From positions 2,940,916-3,004,915 of the forward strand of contig NC_134032.1 of assembly GCF_964204645.1 (NCBI RefSeq): DNA of 64,000 nt, read 5' to 3'. This document shows positions 33,761 through 46,142 of the stretch, one piece after another (the stretch's first letter is position 1; the number at the start of each line of letters is the position of its first letter). The stretch is from Tubulanus polymorphus (Eukaryota > Nemertea > Palaeonemertea > Tubulaniformes > Tubulanidae). Under the pieces are notes generated by a model, which worked only from the letters and a program-made list of their open reading frames with translations, searched no databases and was not told where the DNA came from. The position numbers and the translations under genes were made by a program.

Positions 33761-34860
33761 AATGTGCCAGATTTTGGGGGAAATAACATCGAGAAGAACG
33801 GAGCTACGGTGTTTTTACCATTCGCTAGTGACAGTTTCAGCGCATATTCGGTTATTATTGGTTCCGAAAAAAGTCGACCAGATAAGAAAACCGAATTTGG
33901 CCCAAAGCACAAATTTGGCCTATAGGGTAAACTATGCAGGAGGGAAGGCCTAGTATTACTATAAGTAGAGGAGTGACAAGTCAGTCTGATAAGTCAAGCG
34001 ATCAGATGGGGACTACAATTCACATATGAAATTGATGTCCAATAACCATTATAAAAACATAATCACGAACGGTACCAGCACTCCCCATTACTAACTGTCA
34101 CTGGTCTCTGGCTAGCAATCATTCTTTATCGGTGCAGTGGGTAGGCATTTTCAACTGACTTTGTTCTTCTATGACATTACCATCGCCGCTGCGTCACGAT
34201 GTGATGTACATGTACAAGGGACCTCCAATTTGTAATGTATGTGATGTATAAACTGACTTTAGACCATTTAATATCGACGATAACAAGGTATCACCGACGC
34301 TGACATTTTCTGACGCTAACTAGTATGACCCGCCTTTTGGACCGGACCAATTCAATTCAATTAAGAAAACGCGTACCGGTACAATGAATAAATAAACGGC
34401 TGTTGATTTTTCGAAGTATTGATATCCACGAACAAAACTATACTATTATAGAATGTTTAAAAGGGACTACTTTTAATAACAGTATGAATAAACTTACTTC
34501 ACAAACAAGGAAGTACATTTTTAACTTGTGAATGGTCGAACTCCGGTTATTCACAGTAACCTGTGATTTGGATATTCTCGGAGCCTTCCTTCTTTATTTA
34601 TTTATGAAATGACGTCTAAAAATTTCAGATTCGCGCCAGTGTGCGCGCCATGATTGATGATTGCTATTTCCACCGGTGTTATCTTTAAGTAACTTCAAGT
34701 TTAAAATAGGAAGCACAGTACATCCATAGAACCTGCGCGCAGCAAGAGACTGTTATATTATTATCAGAGTTTAACATTTCGTTTCAAAGTTGTTAGTGGT
34801 CAAATCTAATAGAAGATGATATTTATGTGACGAAACTTAGTGGAAAATATGTTAAAATAA
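33761..34860. other. No supported gene
   Basis: I see nothing coding. GGACCGGACC-like words near 34335 may belong to the decayed repeat also seen near 3060 and 37870. Confidence 0.4.
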
Positions 34861-35190
34861 TAATCAGCAGGAATCCAATAGGGTTTCTGCCGAGGCAGCA
34901 GAAACCCTAATAATAATAATAACCAGCAGGAATACAATAGGGTTTCTGCGAAGGCAGCATAAACACTAATAAACACGCGAATCTCAATAGGGTTTTCTGT
35001 GATGTAACAGAAAACCGTAATAATAATTATGCGAATGTCAATAGGGTTTTCTGTGAAGAAACAAAACAAACCCTAATATTAATCAGTACAATAACAATAG
35101 GGTTTCTGCGAAGGCAGCAGAAACCCTAATAGTAATCACGCGAATATTGATAGGGTTTTCTGTGAAGTAACAGAAAACCCTAATTATAAT
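34861..35190 (+). repeat. Hairpin array, six units of two types
   Basis: Type A (GGGTTTCTGC/GCAGAAACCC) lies at 34880-34908, 34939-34967 and 35099-35127. Type B (GGGTTTTCTGT/ACAGAAAACCC) lies at 34989-35018, 35043-35074 and 35152-35181. Type A follows CAGCAGGAATACAAT or similar, type B follows CACGCGAATNTCAAT or similar. Confidence 0.85.
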
Positions 35191-38100
35191 AATAACGGTT
35201 CCCTTGAGATATTTTAAGTGTAAATCCAAGTGTATGTTTCAACAAATAAACTGTTTCAGTATTATACGTATTATGGGTGGTGATAAATAATTCATTTTTA
35301 TGTCGCTGATGTCTACTACTCTCTATAATATTTAGTAAGCCATCCACTTAGAATCCAACTGCTGCAGGTCATCTGATCAGGTGGACCATAAAATCATCAG
35401 GTGAAAGATAATATTTACCTTAATCGATTCGAATAGCCTACAGCAACAGTGACTGATGCTGGGATTAAGTAAACATATCAGTGTTTTTCTGCATATGGTG
35501 TTAGGCTCCCTGTGCTACTGATTATAGAAAAACCGAATCACTCGATATGAATAGCAAATTTCCTCGTCGATTCACGCTGAGTATTCATCGAGCAATTAAT
35601 TGTGGACATTGGAATCTGAGGATGAAACAGGTGACTTATATTGAAAATTTAGCTTAAATTGTTTGCAACGGTTTATTGTTTGATGTTGGTCTTTTAACTC
35701 TGCATAAAATTATTTACCAAATTCCATCTACGTATATAATTCAAGTGATGCGTGTTGATTTGTGATTTTTATTACAAGCACAATTTCGGCGGATGAATTA
35801 TTTTCAATCAAACGAATTTCCGTGTGTTAAAGAGGACAACTAAATAATGACAACTGAGAAACTTTTCTCGACTTTTAAAATGTATCACTCATGTCATTAT
35901 CGTAAGCATATTTAGAGTTTCTGCAAAATACTCTGTTTTATTGCTAAGTAAGGCCCCGCAGTTAATATGAAAGGTTAGATTTTAACAGTTTCGGGATAAT
36001 TTAAACCCCATCCTCAGCGAAACTAAAATGGTATAATAATGAATTCACTAATTAAGACATATAGTTGTTTCAATTCAAACTGACCACGGAATGCAGCAAT
36101 GTCACATACATGTAATAAAATCAAATAAAATCTGAATCATAAAATATGTTGCTATTTTGAATACATGTCATGTCTATCACTGCCTGTCTTATGTGGCTGG
36201 GGATTTGTATGTAACACTCATCACTAACGTTGTGTTCACCATGCATTGCTACTAGCGACTGGAAATTGGAGAAAATCAATAGGACCACCACTTGGGCTAA
36301 TCGATTGACGATGAATATTTATTGAGCAGAAATATTAGTTCCCGGACTCTTAAGTGGAACAGGTGACGGAATCCAGACAAAAACATCCACAACCACCGCT
36401 CCGATCCAGACGTAAATCCATAGTGCAGTAGAATGTAGCTCCTCTAGTTTTCCAGAGTTCCACTCTAGCTGATAAGTCGTTTGGGGAAACTAGCTGATTT
36501 CTTCTGTAGACATTCTTCTTAAGCTTCAGGTAATGGGAATTGTGCCCGGTACAACCACCAGTTTAATGACACTTAATTCAGATAATTTTAAGTGGTCACC
36601 ATAGAATATTCCAATCAGAACTCACAGCAGCTACTCGTCAAGCTTTCGTTTACGAGATATGTGTATTTTCTCGACTTATTGAATATTGCTTGTTTGGTAG
36701 AAATGCCCTTTAGTAAGAACCTAAAAAAACACCATTACATTAAAGATGCTGCATTTATACATTATTCACTACAGACTATAGGACATCTTGAAAGGAAAAT
36801 TCCAATCAAGTAATCTCAGTGTTCTCCATCTATTTAATTAAGGGTGATGAACCTGCCCTTTTGGAATAAATAAAAATAATTAAAACAAGAGGACTTCAAA
36901 GTCCTGAGGTTCGAAGAAGAAAAGTGTGATGTATAAGATATAAATTACATAAAAGAAAGGCAAATTATGAAAAAGGAAATTAAAAATCAATAGAGAAGTT
37001 TGCTTAGAAAAATTCAATTTGTTTGCCGTTTGCATTGCGCACGTCGTAATGCTATTGTTTACATCTGACGTCATCAATAAAATGCCTGCCTCTCAATCAC
37101 CATAATTGGTTTACACTAAAAATGCGCTTACTTGAAAAACTATGCTATGTATCAATCTGGAATTTTCGGTACAATATCCGATGCGAAATACCTTGCTTTG
37201 AAGGTTTATTTGGTGTAAATCGGATCCAAAATGTTTCTAATATTTTGTTCATTACTTTTGAAGTGGTCTGTGGACCTATTTCATTGAGTCGTATCACGCC
37301 AACTGAAAAAAAAATCTTCCGATCCTGTCACGTGACTTCATGACTGCAACTTGACGAAAGCTTAGGTTCTCATTCTTCGAACCGATAAAATGTATGATAA
37401 TGAATCATGAACACTGGCAGTGATATGTACGGTTTCTCTCATTATGTAGCATTCGTCATATTTCATCAAATAAGCAGGAATTTTCGATCAAATACCACGT
37501 TGTTTCATTTTTAACCAGTTGTTGGAATTAATTTTCGAATTACTGAAATATTCGTTGCCAAAACAAACATCATGCATTGAAAAGCAAACGATGAGCACTT
37601 GGTATTTCGAAGTACTTTGTCGTTATAAAATAACAAAGCCTGTGCACTACTGACGTGACTAAAGCATTGGTGGACATCGCGCGGACAAAGTGAGTAATTT
37701 GACAATATGATTTTACGACCAACCAGCGTGGACCGTTGACTGGTTTGGGTTTATATTGGGGGCTGCCTAATTTTGTGCATCATTTTTAGGGAAAGACTAT
37801 GATTTTGGGGGTATTTAAATACATATTACCCGGTATCCAGCCTTTTTGTTTGCACGACAATTAGTTAGACCGGTCTAAATGGGTCCGCACCATGTCCGGT
37901 CTAAAATCTGAGTGTGGGTTCACACACGTCTTGCGAAATTGGCTACGAATTGTTATGACTTGGCTCGCTAGATGTCATGATGTAATATATGAAATACCAA
38001 CAGTTACTTCATGTACGGTCATAAATGAAGAAATCCCACACTTCGAATTAAATTATACTGATAGAATTTGTTATTTTGAAACCACAACGTTTCGGCTGTT

Positions 38101-38242
38101 GACTAACAGCCATCATGAGGTGGAATAATTTCTTCATTTATCTACTGAGTACACGGATGATAGTGTTTATTCGACGACTATGTACGATCATGGTTCCTTT
38201 TCTTTATTTGCATTTACTACTATATCTCTTCATTACTCTCAC

Positions 38243-38249
<7 letters not shown>
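35191..38249. other. No supported gene
   Basis: This is a long quiet stretch. Short ORFs (36592-36813, 37122-37343, 37892-38128) have no recognisable domain and no exon-like flanks I can support. Confidence 0.4.
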
Positions 38250-38320
<71 letters not shown>

Positions 38321-38874
38321 TCTCCCTCTCTCCCTCTCTCCCTCTCTCCCTCTCTCCCTCTCTCCCTCTCTCCCTCTCTCCCTCTCTCCCTCTCTCCCTC
38401 TCTCCCTCTCTCCCTCTCTCCCTCTCTCCCTCTCTCCCTCTCTCCCTCTCTCCCTCTCTCCCTCTCTCCCTCTCTCCCTCTCTCCCTCTCTCCCTCTCTC
38501 CCTCTCTCCCTCTCTCCCTCTCTCCCTCTCCCCCTCTCCCCCTCTCCCCCTCTCCCCCTCTCCCCCTCTCCCCCTCTCCCCCTCTCCCCCTCTCTCCCTC
38601 TCTCCCTCTCTCCCTCTCTCCCTCTCTCCCTCTCTCCCTCTCTCCCTCTCTCCCTCTCTCCCTCTCTCCCTCTCTCCCTCTCTCCCTCTCTCCCTCTCTC
38701 CCTCTCTCCCTCTCTCCCTCTCTCCCTCTCTCCCTCTCTCCCTCTCTCCCTCTCTCCCTCTCTCCCTCTCTCCCTCTCTCCCTCTCTCCCTCTCTCCCTC
38801 TCTCCCTCTCTCCCTCTCTCCCTCTCTCCCTCCCTCCCTCCCTCCCTCCCTCCCTCTCTCTCTCTCTCTCTCTC
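38250..38874. repeat. Composite polypyrimidine satellite, 625 bp
   Basis: The plus strand is pure C/T: first (CT)n, then period-8 TCTCTCCC, a central block of TCTCCCCC (about 38528-38592), again TCTCTCCC, then (CCCT)n and (CT)n. Long ORFs seen here on both strands are translations of the repeat and not genes. Such tracts can form triplex DNA. Confidence 0.95.
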
Positions 38875-39123
38875 TTCACGTACTCCAAAGCCAAAACCTA
38901 AAACAAATGTTCTTATTTCCTACATTCCTCATTTTCCTGAGACATTATCTTCATTTTACTCCCTCCGGACCTGTGCTAACCATTCCATAATTAGTCCCTC
39001 CATACATTTCAGTCATAGCAACTAAATGCTTTTCTCCCTTGTAACATGAGCCATTTCCCTTCAGTGAGCGCACAAGCACACATCTAGTGTCAGCTATCGT
39101 GTTCACACCGTACACTATGGAAG

Positions 39124-40813
39124 ACCTCAGACGACATTCGAGATATGAGATGCAACATATGAGATACGACATACGACTTATTAACAGTACGGGTGTCCGT
39201 CCGCTAGCGCCACCTCAGTGTATGTTTTTTCTTTAAATAATTACTGCATATAAATCGTTTAACTGTGACGCGTGGTCATCGTCAATTATAAGAAAACCAA
39301 CATAGTCAACCTTTTATTCAAACCAGATATCTTTTGGATAATGGATACAATGTGAACACCCTGGACACAATGTGAACACCCTGGACTAGCCTCGCCGGTT
39401 GTTCTCTCTCGACCTGCGGGCGACGAAGTTTTTCATTAAAATCACAAAACTAAAAAAGTACCAAAGTTCTTTGTGCTAGTTCTTGTCATCCTTGGTCTGA
39501 AAACGACCAGGTGTTCAGGGGCGCGGGTTCCGGTAACTCACTGCCTGTATGGCTACTGTTCACCGCCTAGTTCCTCAGTAGACCGGCCCTCTTGTGCCCC
39601 TCCTCCGCTGTTTAACACAATTTACAATTGTATCAAATACCCCTGAGTTCTTGAATCCCAAACAACCCGGGAACCCGTACGTCGTCTGGTCTTTCCATAT
39701 GCAGTAGAACTCAGCAGCGCTCTCTCTCAATTGTAGGCTTGAAATCCCTAGCTAAATATCACCCTATCGAGCTACCGCGGCAGACTGATGAGTCCACTAG
39801 ACCAGCCGTTGAGGTCGAGACTAGCCAGTTTTCGTATCTAACAGTCATGGCAGTATGCGGCACTGTCTTTCTATAATATGGGTAGGTGCGATTGCTGCAA
39901 ATTGAAACTAAAAACAAGACATGACGGCACAGCCATAGTAGACAGCCATAGTCTGTGGTCTTCCCCTGAAAATGTGTTCAATTTATATACATCCCGTGTA
40001 TTCTGAGGGCTTTTTGGTTATCTTTCTGTTCTGACATCTTTCATGAAAACGGGCCAACGGCTGAATAACTTTTATAACCGGAGAATCCAATTTAAGATCA
40101 TTCTCATCAATTATCATGGTCAGTTTTGAAACTGATTGACAAAACTACAGGAACCACATAAATAATTCTACAGCATAACACAACACCTCTTACATTTATA
40201 AAGATAAGAGATCCATGGAAATATCAAGTAAAATGTTTCTAGACAGGGAATTAGCGGAACTCCAGAACTTTGCTGTTATGGTGCGTTTGCACCCGTCGCA
40301 AAAAAAACATCGCGATAAACAAACGTCAGCTGGACTCTTATAATGCCAGGATCTGGGAGTGATACAGTGGAACTCCATTCTTATATCTAATGAATAATTC
40401 ATTCAATATATTAATGTTATGTTAGTATTTTTAATTCATACCCATTTTTCAATTCATTCGTTGAAATTCATAGTATGTTATGTACACTAAACAAATTCCC
40501 TGTGTCGGACTTTTTTTAAAACTCTGCGGTCATATTCATAATATATGCATACATAAGATAAAAACACACTACGTACAAATTAAGATAATTTAAAATCATT
40601 TCGTTTTAAACGTTTTTCGCATGTTGATATTCATAGTTTATGTTTATATAATATACGCCACTGCCTGTGCACGTTTTGTATGCAGAAGTGTTGAAAAACA
40701 TACACTGAGGTGGCGCTAGCGGGCGGACCCCCGTACTGTAAATAAGTCGTATATCGTATGTTGCATCTAATATCTCGTATGTTATATCTCATATCCCGAA
40801 TGTCGTCTGAGGT
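39124..40813. mobile_element. Nonautonomous TIR element, about 1.7 kb
   Basis: The left end ACCTCAGACGACATTCG and right end CGAATGTCGTCTGAGGT are inverted copies. The match runs inward over about 105-125 bases through ATATGAGATGCAACATA, CGACTTATT and CGCTAGCGCCACCTCAGTGT. The right arm has an extra 15 to 20 bases. The interior shows no gene. No clear target duplication. Confidence 0.75.
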
Positions 40814-41278
40814 TAATGACAGAGGTTAACTTTCATATACTATGCTCACACAGTGTATTGCAAACAATGAATTTATTTGTATGATAGGTTGATTATTCAA
40901 AGATATGGTGGATACATTTTCAATGCATATGAAATTACAAAATCCCATGAATCGACAGATTACTGCACGTATTTTGAATAAAATTTCTATTCAAATCCGC
41001 TTTTAAATAGGTTTAGATTATATTAGAATTTTGATTGTAGTTTTATCAGTAGTTTAGTTCTGGCAGTTGCAGTTATCGTGTGCTCCGAGACTGACGTATA
41101 AAAATGTGAGTTTTACAGGAGGTCCTTTTGGATAGTAACATATACTCCAATAGGTTAATCAAATCACCAAAATTTTATTTGCAATAATAATACTAAAAAC
41201 TTTCGTGCAATGTTCTTGTAGATTTCTTCATTACTTTCAGGAAGTAACTATAGTTGAAAGTTACTTTTTATTTTACAG

Positions 41279-41343
41279 GAATTTCATAGGACTATTCTAT
41301 CGTTTCTTTTACATTTGTTTGTTGTGTTTATTGTGGAAATTTG
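41279..41343 (+). other. Possible signal-peptide exon of the sPLA2 gene
   Basis: It has a TTTTACAG acceptor at 41271-41278 and a GTAAGT donor at 41344. In the phase needed by the next exon it encodes 21 hydrophobic residues (LFYRFFYICLLCLLWKF). The Met would have to be split across an upstream exon ending in AT; that exon was not found. Confidence 0.35.
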
Positions 41344-41610
41344 GTAAGTCTTCTCATGTTTTGCTTTACCGCACGTCTTTTGGAGCTTCGTTTACGCAGA
41401 TTTTCAACCTATTCCATCGTTGTTGTTTAAACCTCACGGGACCGCAGTCTTTAAAGTATTGCCCGTGCACTGTTAGCCGCAAGCAGGACTCCATCCCGTT
41501 TGCCACTCACGAGTTTTATCGAATGTTCGTTTATATGAATACGATCGAAAACTGAATAACATTGCACAGGTTATAATGCAGTGATGCATTTACTGGAACT
41601 TCTATTACAG

Positions 41611-43574
41611 ATACCGTAATTTCTATCAGCGTTGAGGAAAGAAGCTTGGACCAGTTTGGCCATATGATGAAAGAATTGACAAAAAGACCGGTATCAGATT
41701 TCAACGAATACGGCAACTATTGCGGGAAGGGAGGTAGTGGGCGTGTCCTTGATCAGATTGACAGGTATTTAGCACCCAACAGCTATATGCGATAACAATA
41801 CCTTGCAATAAACCTACCCCAAATTTCTATGCATTTAAAGCCATTGCAATGCAAGAGACAAATACGTGTATTTCAATCTATAACTATGCAATAGACAATC
41901 TTCAATGTTTAACCGGAGTTAATTATTGTTGTTGACCTTTTTACTTAACTTGAAAACTCAATATCCAATATCCTTAGATCAGAACCAACTTAGATTTTAC
42001 AGGTCCTGTGTTGTAAACGGTTATAGAACCAAAGCATAATTCCACTGGCCTAATGCTGTTAGAATCTAGTAGAACCTGAATGAGTTAAGACTGGTCTCAA
42101 GTTGTTAGGTTTGGTTATGGAACCGACATTCTCTTTATTAGGTTTTAAGTTGTTAACTGGTAAAAGTACCAAAGCATCTCATTAATTGTGGGTTTGTTTT
42201 ATTCAATACATTAATATCATTTTATTGACAGGTCAAATTTATCACATGAAATTCGAGCTTTAAATCCCGTGCTATTTTTCTAAAGGTGCTGTAAAGTGCA
42301 CGATGATTGTTACGGTCGTATTAGCAACAACGAATGTAAAAGCAAGAGTTTTTGGGACATTCTGTTTACTTCAGTTTATCTGAATAGATACGCGTGGAAA
42401 ATGCAAAATGGCGCGATCATTTGCGGTACGTATATCCAACCACAGATATCTTAACGTCGATAGTGCCGATCACTTAAACCCGAATGTTGCACTTAGCGTT
42501 TTGAATTTACGTACTTTACTCAAATTCAATATAAGATAAGTACCGACGTTTACACGGTACTTTTGAGGAGAACATTGACAACACAATCTGAGACCGTGTT
42601 GCAAAGATGGTACAAAATCCAACATTGAAAATAAAAGCAGCCTGAACCCTTTCGCTGGGTACTATTTGAATAATCCACGAGCAATAAATCTGTGTTTATG
42701 TTGATTTTGATTTCAAAATGAATTCATACGGTTTTTTGATGAAGAAAGACTCATCAAACTAGTATCGGTTATGATGCTAGTTGTAAGAGCTTTAAACGAC
42801 GATAAAATGTTTGGTACACAAAGCTTGAACATCAAGGTAACCAGTGACTTAGATCTCGATGTCAATTTTAGTTCACGTCTTTGTTTACATAAATTAGTAG
42901 TTTGATAATAATAGAAAACATTGTAAGCACTTTCTATGAGATAGAGCATTGCAACGACTGTAAGACATCCGTAAAGCATACTGATGACGTTTTAGCAGCC
43001 AGGTGGCTAGTTTATCATCTAGGGGAAATTAGGTTAATAGGTCAAGTGTCACGTGTCAGGGGACATCGCCGATATCTATCGGATTACATCGTCACAACCC
43101 AAATGATATCGCCAATGAAAGGGCGAAGCAGATGATATGAAATTCGACACGTCAAAAAGTGCATTGTGTCGTTGAGCTAATAGATTATTCGGCGTTTGTA
43201 ATTAAGCTCACGAGATCTTATGATTAATTCCATATTTAGAGCATTTTGTTTTTGTGAAGATTGTTTTGAGTTAAGTCTAAACGTCGAGATGACTAAGTAA
43301 TGATGATGTCGTGACGTCGAATGAAGTATTACCTGGAAAATATTGAGAACGCTTTAAGTCGTAACAGTACTCTGTGAATGTGTTTATCAATTCGATAATT
43401 AAAAATATATGTATATCATATTTTTTACTAGAATCAAGAAATAACAGATGTGATATGGTACTGTGCCAATGCGACAAGACTGCCGCCGAGTGCTTCAAGA
43501 AAAACTTACGATTTTACAACCCGGCCAGAAAATCGTCGAGTCATTTGGATAAATTCATCCACGCGTTCTACTAA
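41611..43574 (+). CDS. Secreted phospholipase A2, three coding exons seen
   Basis: Exons are 41611-41764, 42286-42425 and 43432-43574, with AG acceptors and GT donors and matching phases (introns after AG|G, TGC G|AA). Exon one carries SLDQFGHMMKELT and the calcium loop YGNYCGKGGSG. Exon two begins with the active site CCKVHDDCYG (catalytic His-Asp). The last exon holds RCDMVLCQCDKTAAECF and the helix FKKNLRFYN, ending at TAA. All features match group I/II-type sPLA2, a Ca2+-dependent, disulfide-rich enzyme that cuts the sn-2 ester of phospholipids outside the cell. The three exons give about 146 residues with no internal stop. The signal-peptide exon is not certain (candidate 41279-41343). 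Whether it serves digestion, defence or venom cannot be told. Confidence 0.85.
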
Positions 43575-46029
43575 AATGATGACTTATTTACGTCAAAAAT
43601 GTAATATTTTGCCATAAATACATATTGAGTCTATGTCACCAGGTCATCATTAAACGTTTGTTTGCGTCTCTAGGATCTTTCAATTTGTGCTTGTCTATAA
43701 GTTACCTCGGTGAAGTTAGTTACTTGTTCCTTTATCGTCCATTTCTATCGGAGCATCCACTACCTTATCGGTCATATAATTTCCATCAACGTCGATGAAG
43801 TTAATAGACACTCTATTAATATCTAATCCCGATAATTTCAGAGTCTTTTTACTTTCCAAATTCGCTGTTGTTATCACAGTCTTTTGCTGTTATTTGAACA
43901 GAGTAAATTAAACTTACATCCATTTTGTGCCTCATCGCCTCGAAAACTTGCTGGTGAGATAATTTTCTTTCACTTGCTAACTCCTGTAATCCAAATTGAA
44001 TGGACATGTCCCTTGTTAATCCACTCATATTTATTATCTTGATATAAATGGTTGAATCTAGACGTTATAGATAGATGCAAACTGACCAGATAATAGATTT
44101 ACGACGGAGAGCTCCCTAAGCACGGCTGCTCATATCCGCCATGATAGATCGATGTTCCAAGGTTGTGAACGGGCGGAGGAGATAAAAAAGGATGAAGGAT
44201 ACTACGGGTCTCACGAAGAACCGAACTTCCATATCCCATTTCACTTCGTCTCAGTAGCAGACGCTCTTCTCTCAGCTGTGACGTAGTCCGGTCATCAACG
44301 TTAGCTGTGATGATACTAAACTGATATCCTAGTAGAAGAATGGAAGTATTGTATATTCGGTGGTGCTGTGATAATGCAGGCATTCGGGAGTTTGAAAATC
44401 ATGTTCAAAATGTATCGAAAAATAACTAAATTTTGCAACGGACGACCTACAGCTCATCGCATCACCTGGTCGTATATGGTTTTACTGAATCCACGGGTCA
44501 AAATTGTTACAATGTCTCTTAAAAACGTTTAACTGGTATTTCTTGCGTTTAATCTCGTAGAAAAATGAAGGAATCGTAGGTAAGTGTGAAGAAAAACCAT
44601 TAAAGAAACACTTTTCCGTGTTGCGACGATAAATAATAAACAAAATGTTGATATATACAAGCCATCAAGAATTGTGCCGTCACTCTTATAATAAATTACT
44701 TTATTTGTCTCTCTGTTCTTGATGGCGTATATAAATGTCACATCATTTTGTTAACTCAGTATTCCTGACGATGACAATTAGGACATAGTCGAAACGTTGA
44801 ATAAACTACACTAGCTCAAGGAAACATTTCAGACTCTTTTTATTCTAAGTGTGCAGGGATTTTATATCATCTTTACAACAGAGTGTTTTATCAATGGTTA
44901 TAATGAGGACAACATCTCATTATTCCTGAAAATGACTATTAGAATATTGTCGAATGAATTGTTAGCTATCAGGAAACTTGTCGGTTTTCATCTTTCGTCA
45001 GATCACTATAGTATTTATTCTCTGTGAATAAATTATGTTTTAGGTATAGACAAATATGAAATATCCATGTCTTTTTGTGCGTAGAAATGTGAGAAAAGTG
45101 GAAAATGGAAAATGTGAAATTTTCAGAATATTGCATCCCATCCCTGATATGTGTCAAAGTTCGATGCTTTTAAGAGCTCGACCAAGAATTAAATGTAATA
45201 AAGGGAAAAGAAAGTTAAACAGGAACGAAATTTTATTGAAGAGCTAAGATATTGTGAAGTCATTAATCCGAAATAGTAATGGGCAATGCTAAATTCTACA
45301 ACTAGTTCCAAACCCGGCATAAGCACGCTTATATTTAGTTGGATTTAGCACTGGCTATATATAATTCGCATTAATATCATAAATATAGCTGCCAAGCAGC
45401 GATAACGGGTTTTTTTCTAAAGCCATTCAGAATGATGGGAATTGTAGTAAATTGAAATATCGATACATAGAATAAAATGCATTGACAGATTCGAACCTAA
45501 TATGCAACCACTGTGTAAACGTCAAATATGATTCAGCTTTGAAACCGAACATACGCGGACGTACAATCACAAATATTAATTTATTTGACCAGGCATTTAT
45601 TTTGGCATTCAAACATCATGATACTGTATTATCACCATGCTCAAAAATGGATCTGTCCTATTAAGAACTCATCTTAAGCACCTGCTGAGTCGATAGATTG
45701 AGTGAATTTACAGATAAGAACGTACTATGATTTAGAATAGATTTAAGAAGTTAATGTTTTTATTGAAATATTTGAATAAATACATATATTGTAGTGTAGA
45801 TTCAATCAATAAATTATGAATTGATCTGGTCTGGGTTTTCGGCTGATGTTGATTTTGGCTTTTATGGATTACAAATTCTATAGTGATAAACAATTGATAC
45901 CTGCAACATGTGTGTAAATCAAACCTATTCCACTAGTTGCGTGTGTTTCCTAATAAACGGGAGAGTCACTCTTGATCCGAGTTATTAGAAAAATAATGTT
46001 CATTTAGTTATAGAAATTCATTGCCTTTT
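43575..46029. other. No supported gene; repeat shared with 5.9 kb
   Basis: Minus-strand ORF 44099-44383 overlaps the segment that resembles 5800-5945. A fragment of the AGCAGCGATAACGGG repeat lies at 45386-45412. Nothing else is supported. Confidence 0.4.
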
Positions 46030-46142
46030 TGGAAATTCTGTAATTATATTTGTTCTGTCCTAATTTGTATTACTGTATGAACCAATGATATGCTTTGTAA
46101 ATATGATGTAATAAAATAAATTTGAATTTGAATTAAATTTGA
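46030..46142 (+). mobile_element. Possible LINE 3' end
   Basis: The end ATAAAATAAATTTGAATTTG followed by AATT repeats is the usual 3' tail of L2/CR1-like LINEs. No coding part is visible upstream. Confidence 0.4.

Noticed and set aside
33483..35181. CRISPR-like array of regularly spaced repeats
   Set aside because: The repeats are AAT-linked hairpins of two types with constant lead-ins, there are no unique spacers and no cas genes, and the DNA is eukaryotic.
38115..39025. Long Ser/Leu/Pro and Arg/Glu ORFs on both strands
   Set aside because: They are translations of the CT-rich satellite and have no non-repeat coding content.
42713..42979. Minus-strand ORF inside the sPLA2 intron as a GPCR helix
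   Set aside because: It is only weakly hydrophobic at its start and lacks any class A motif.
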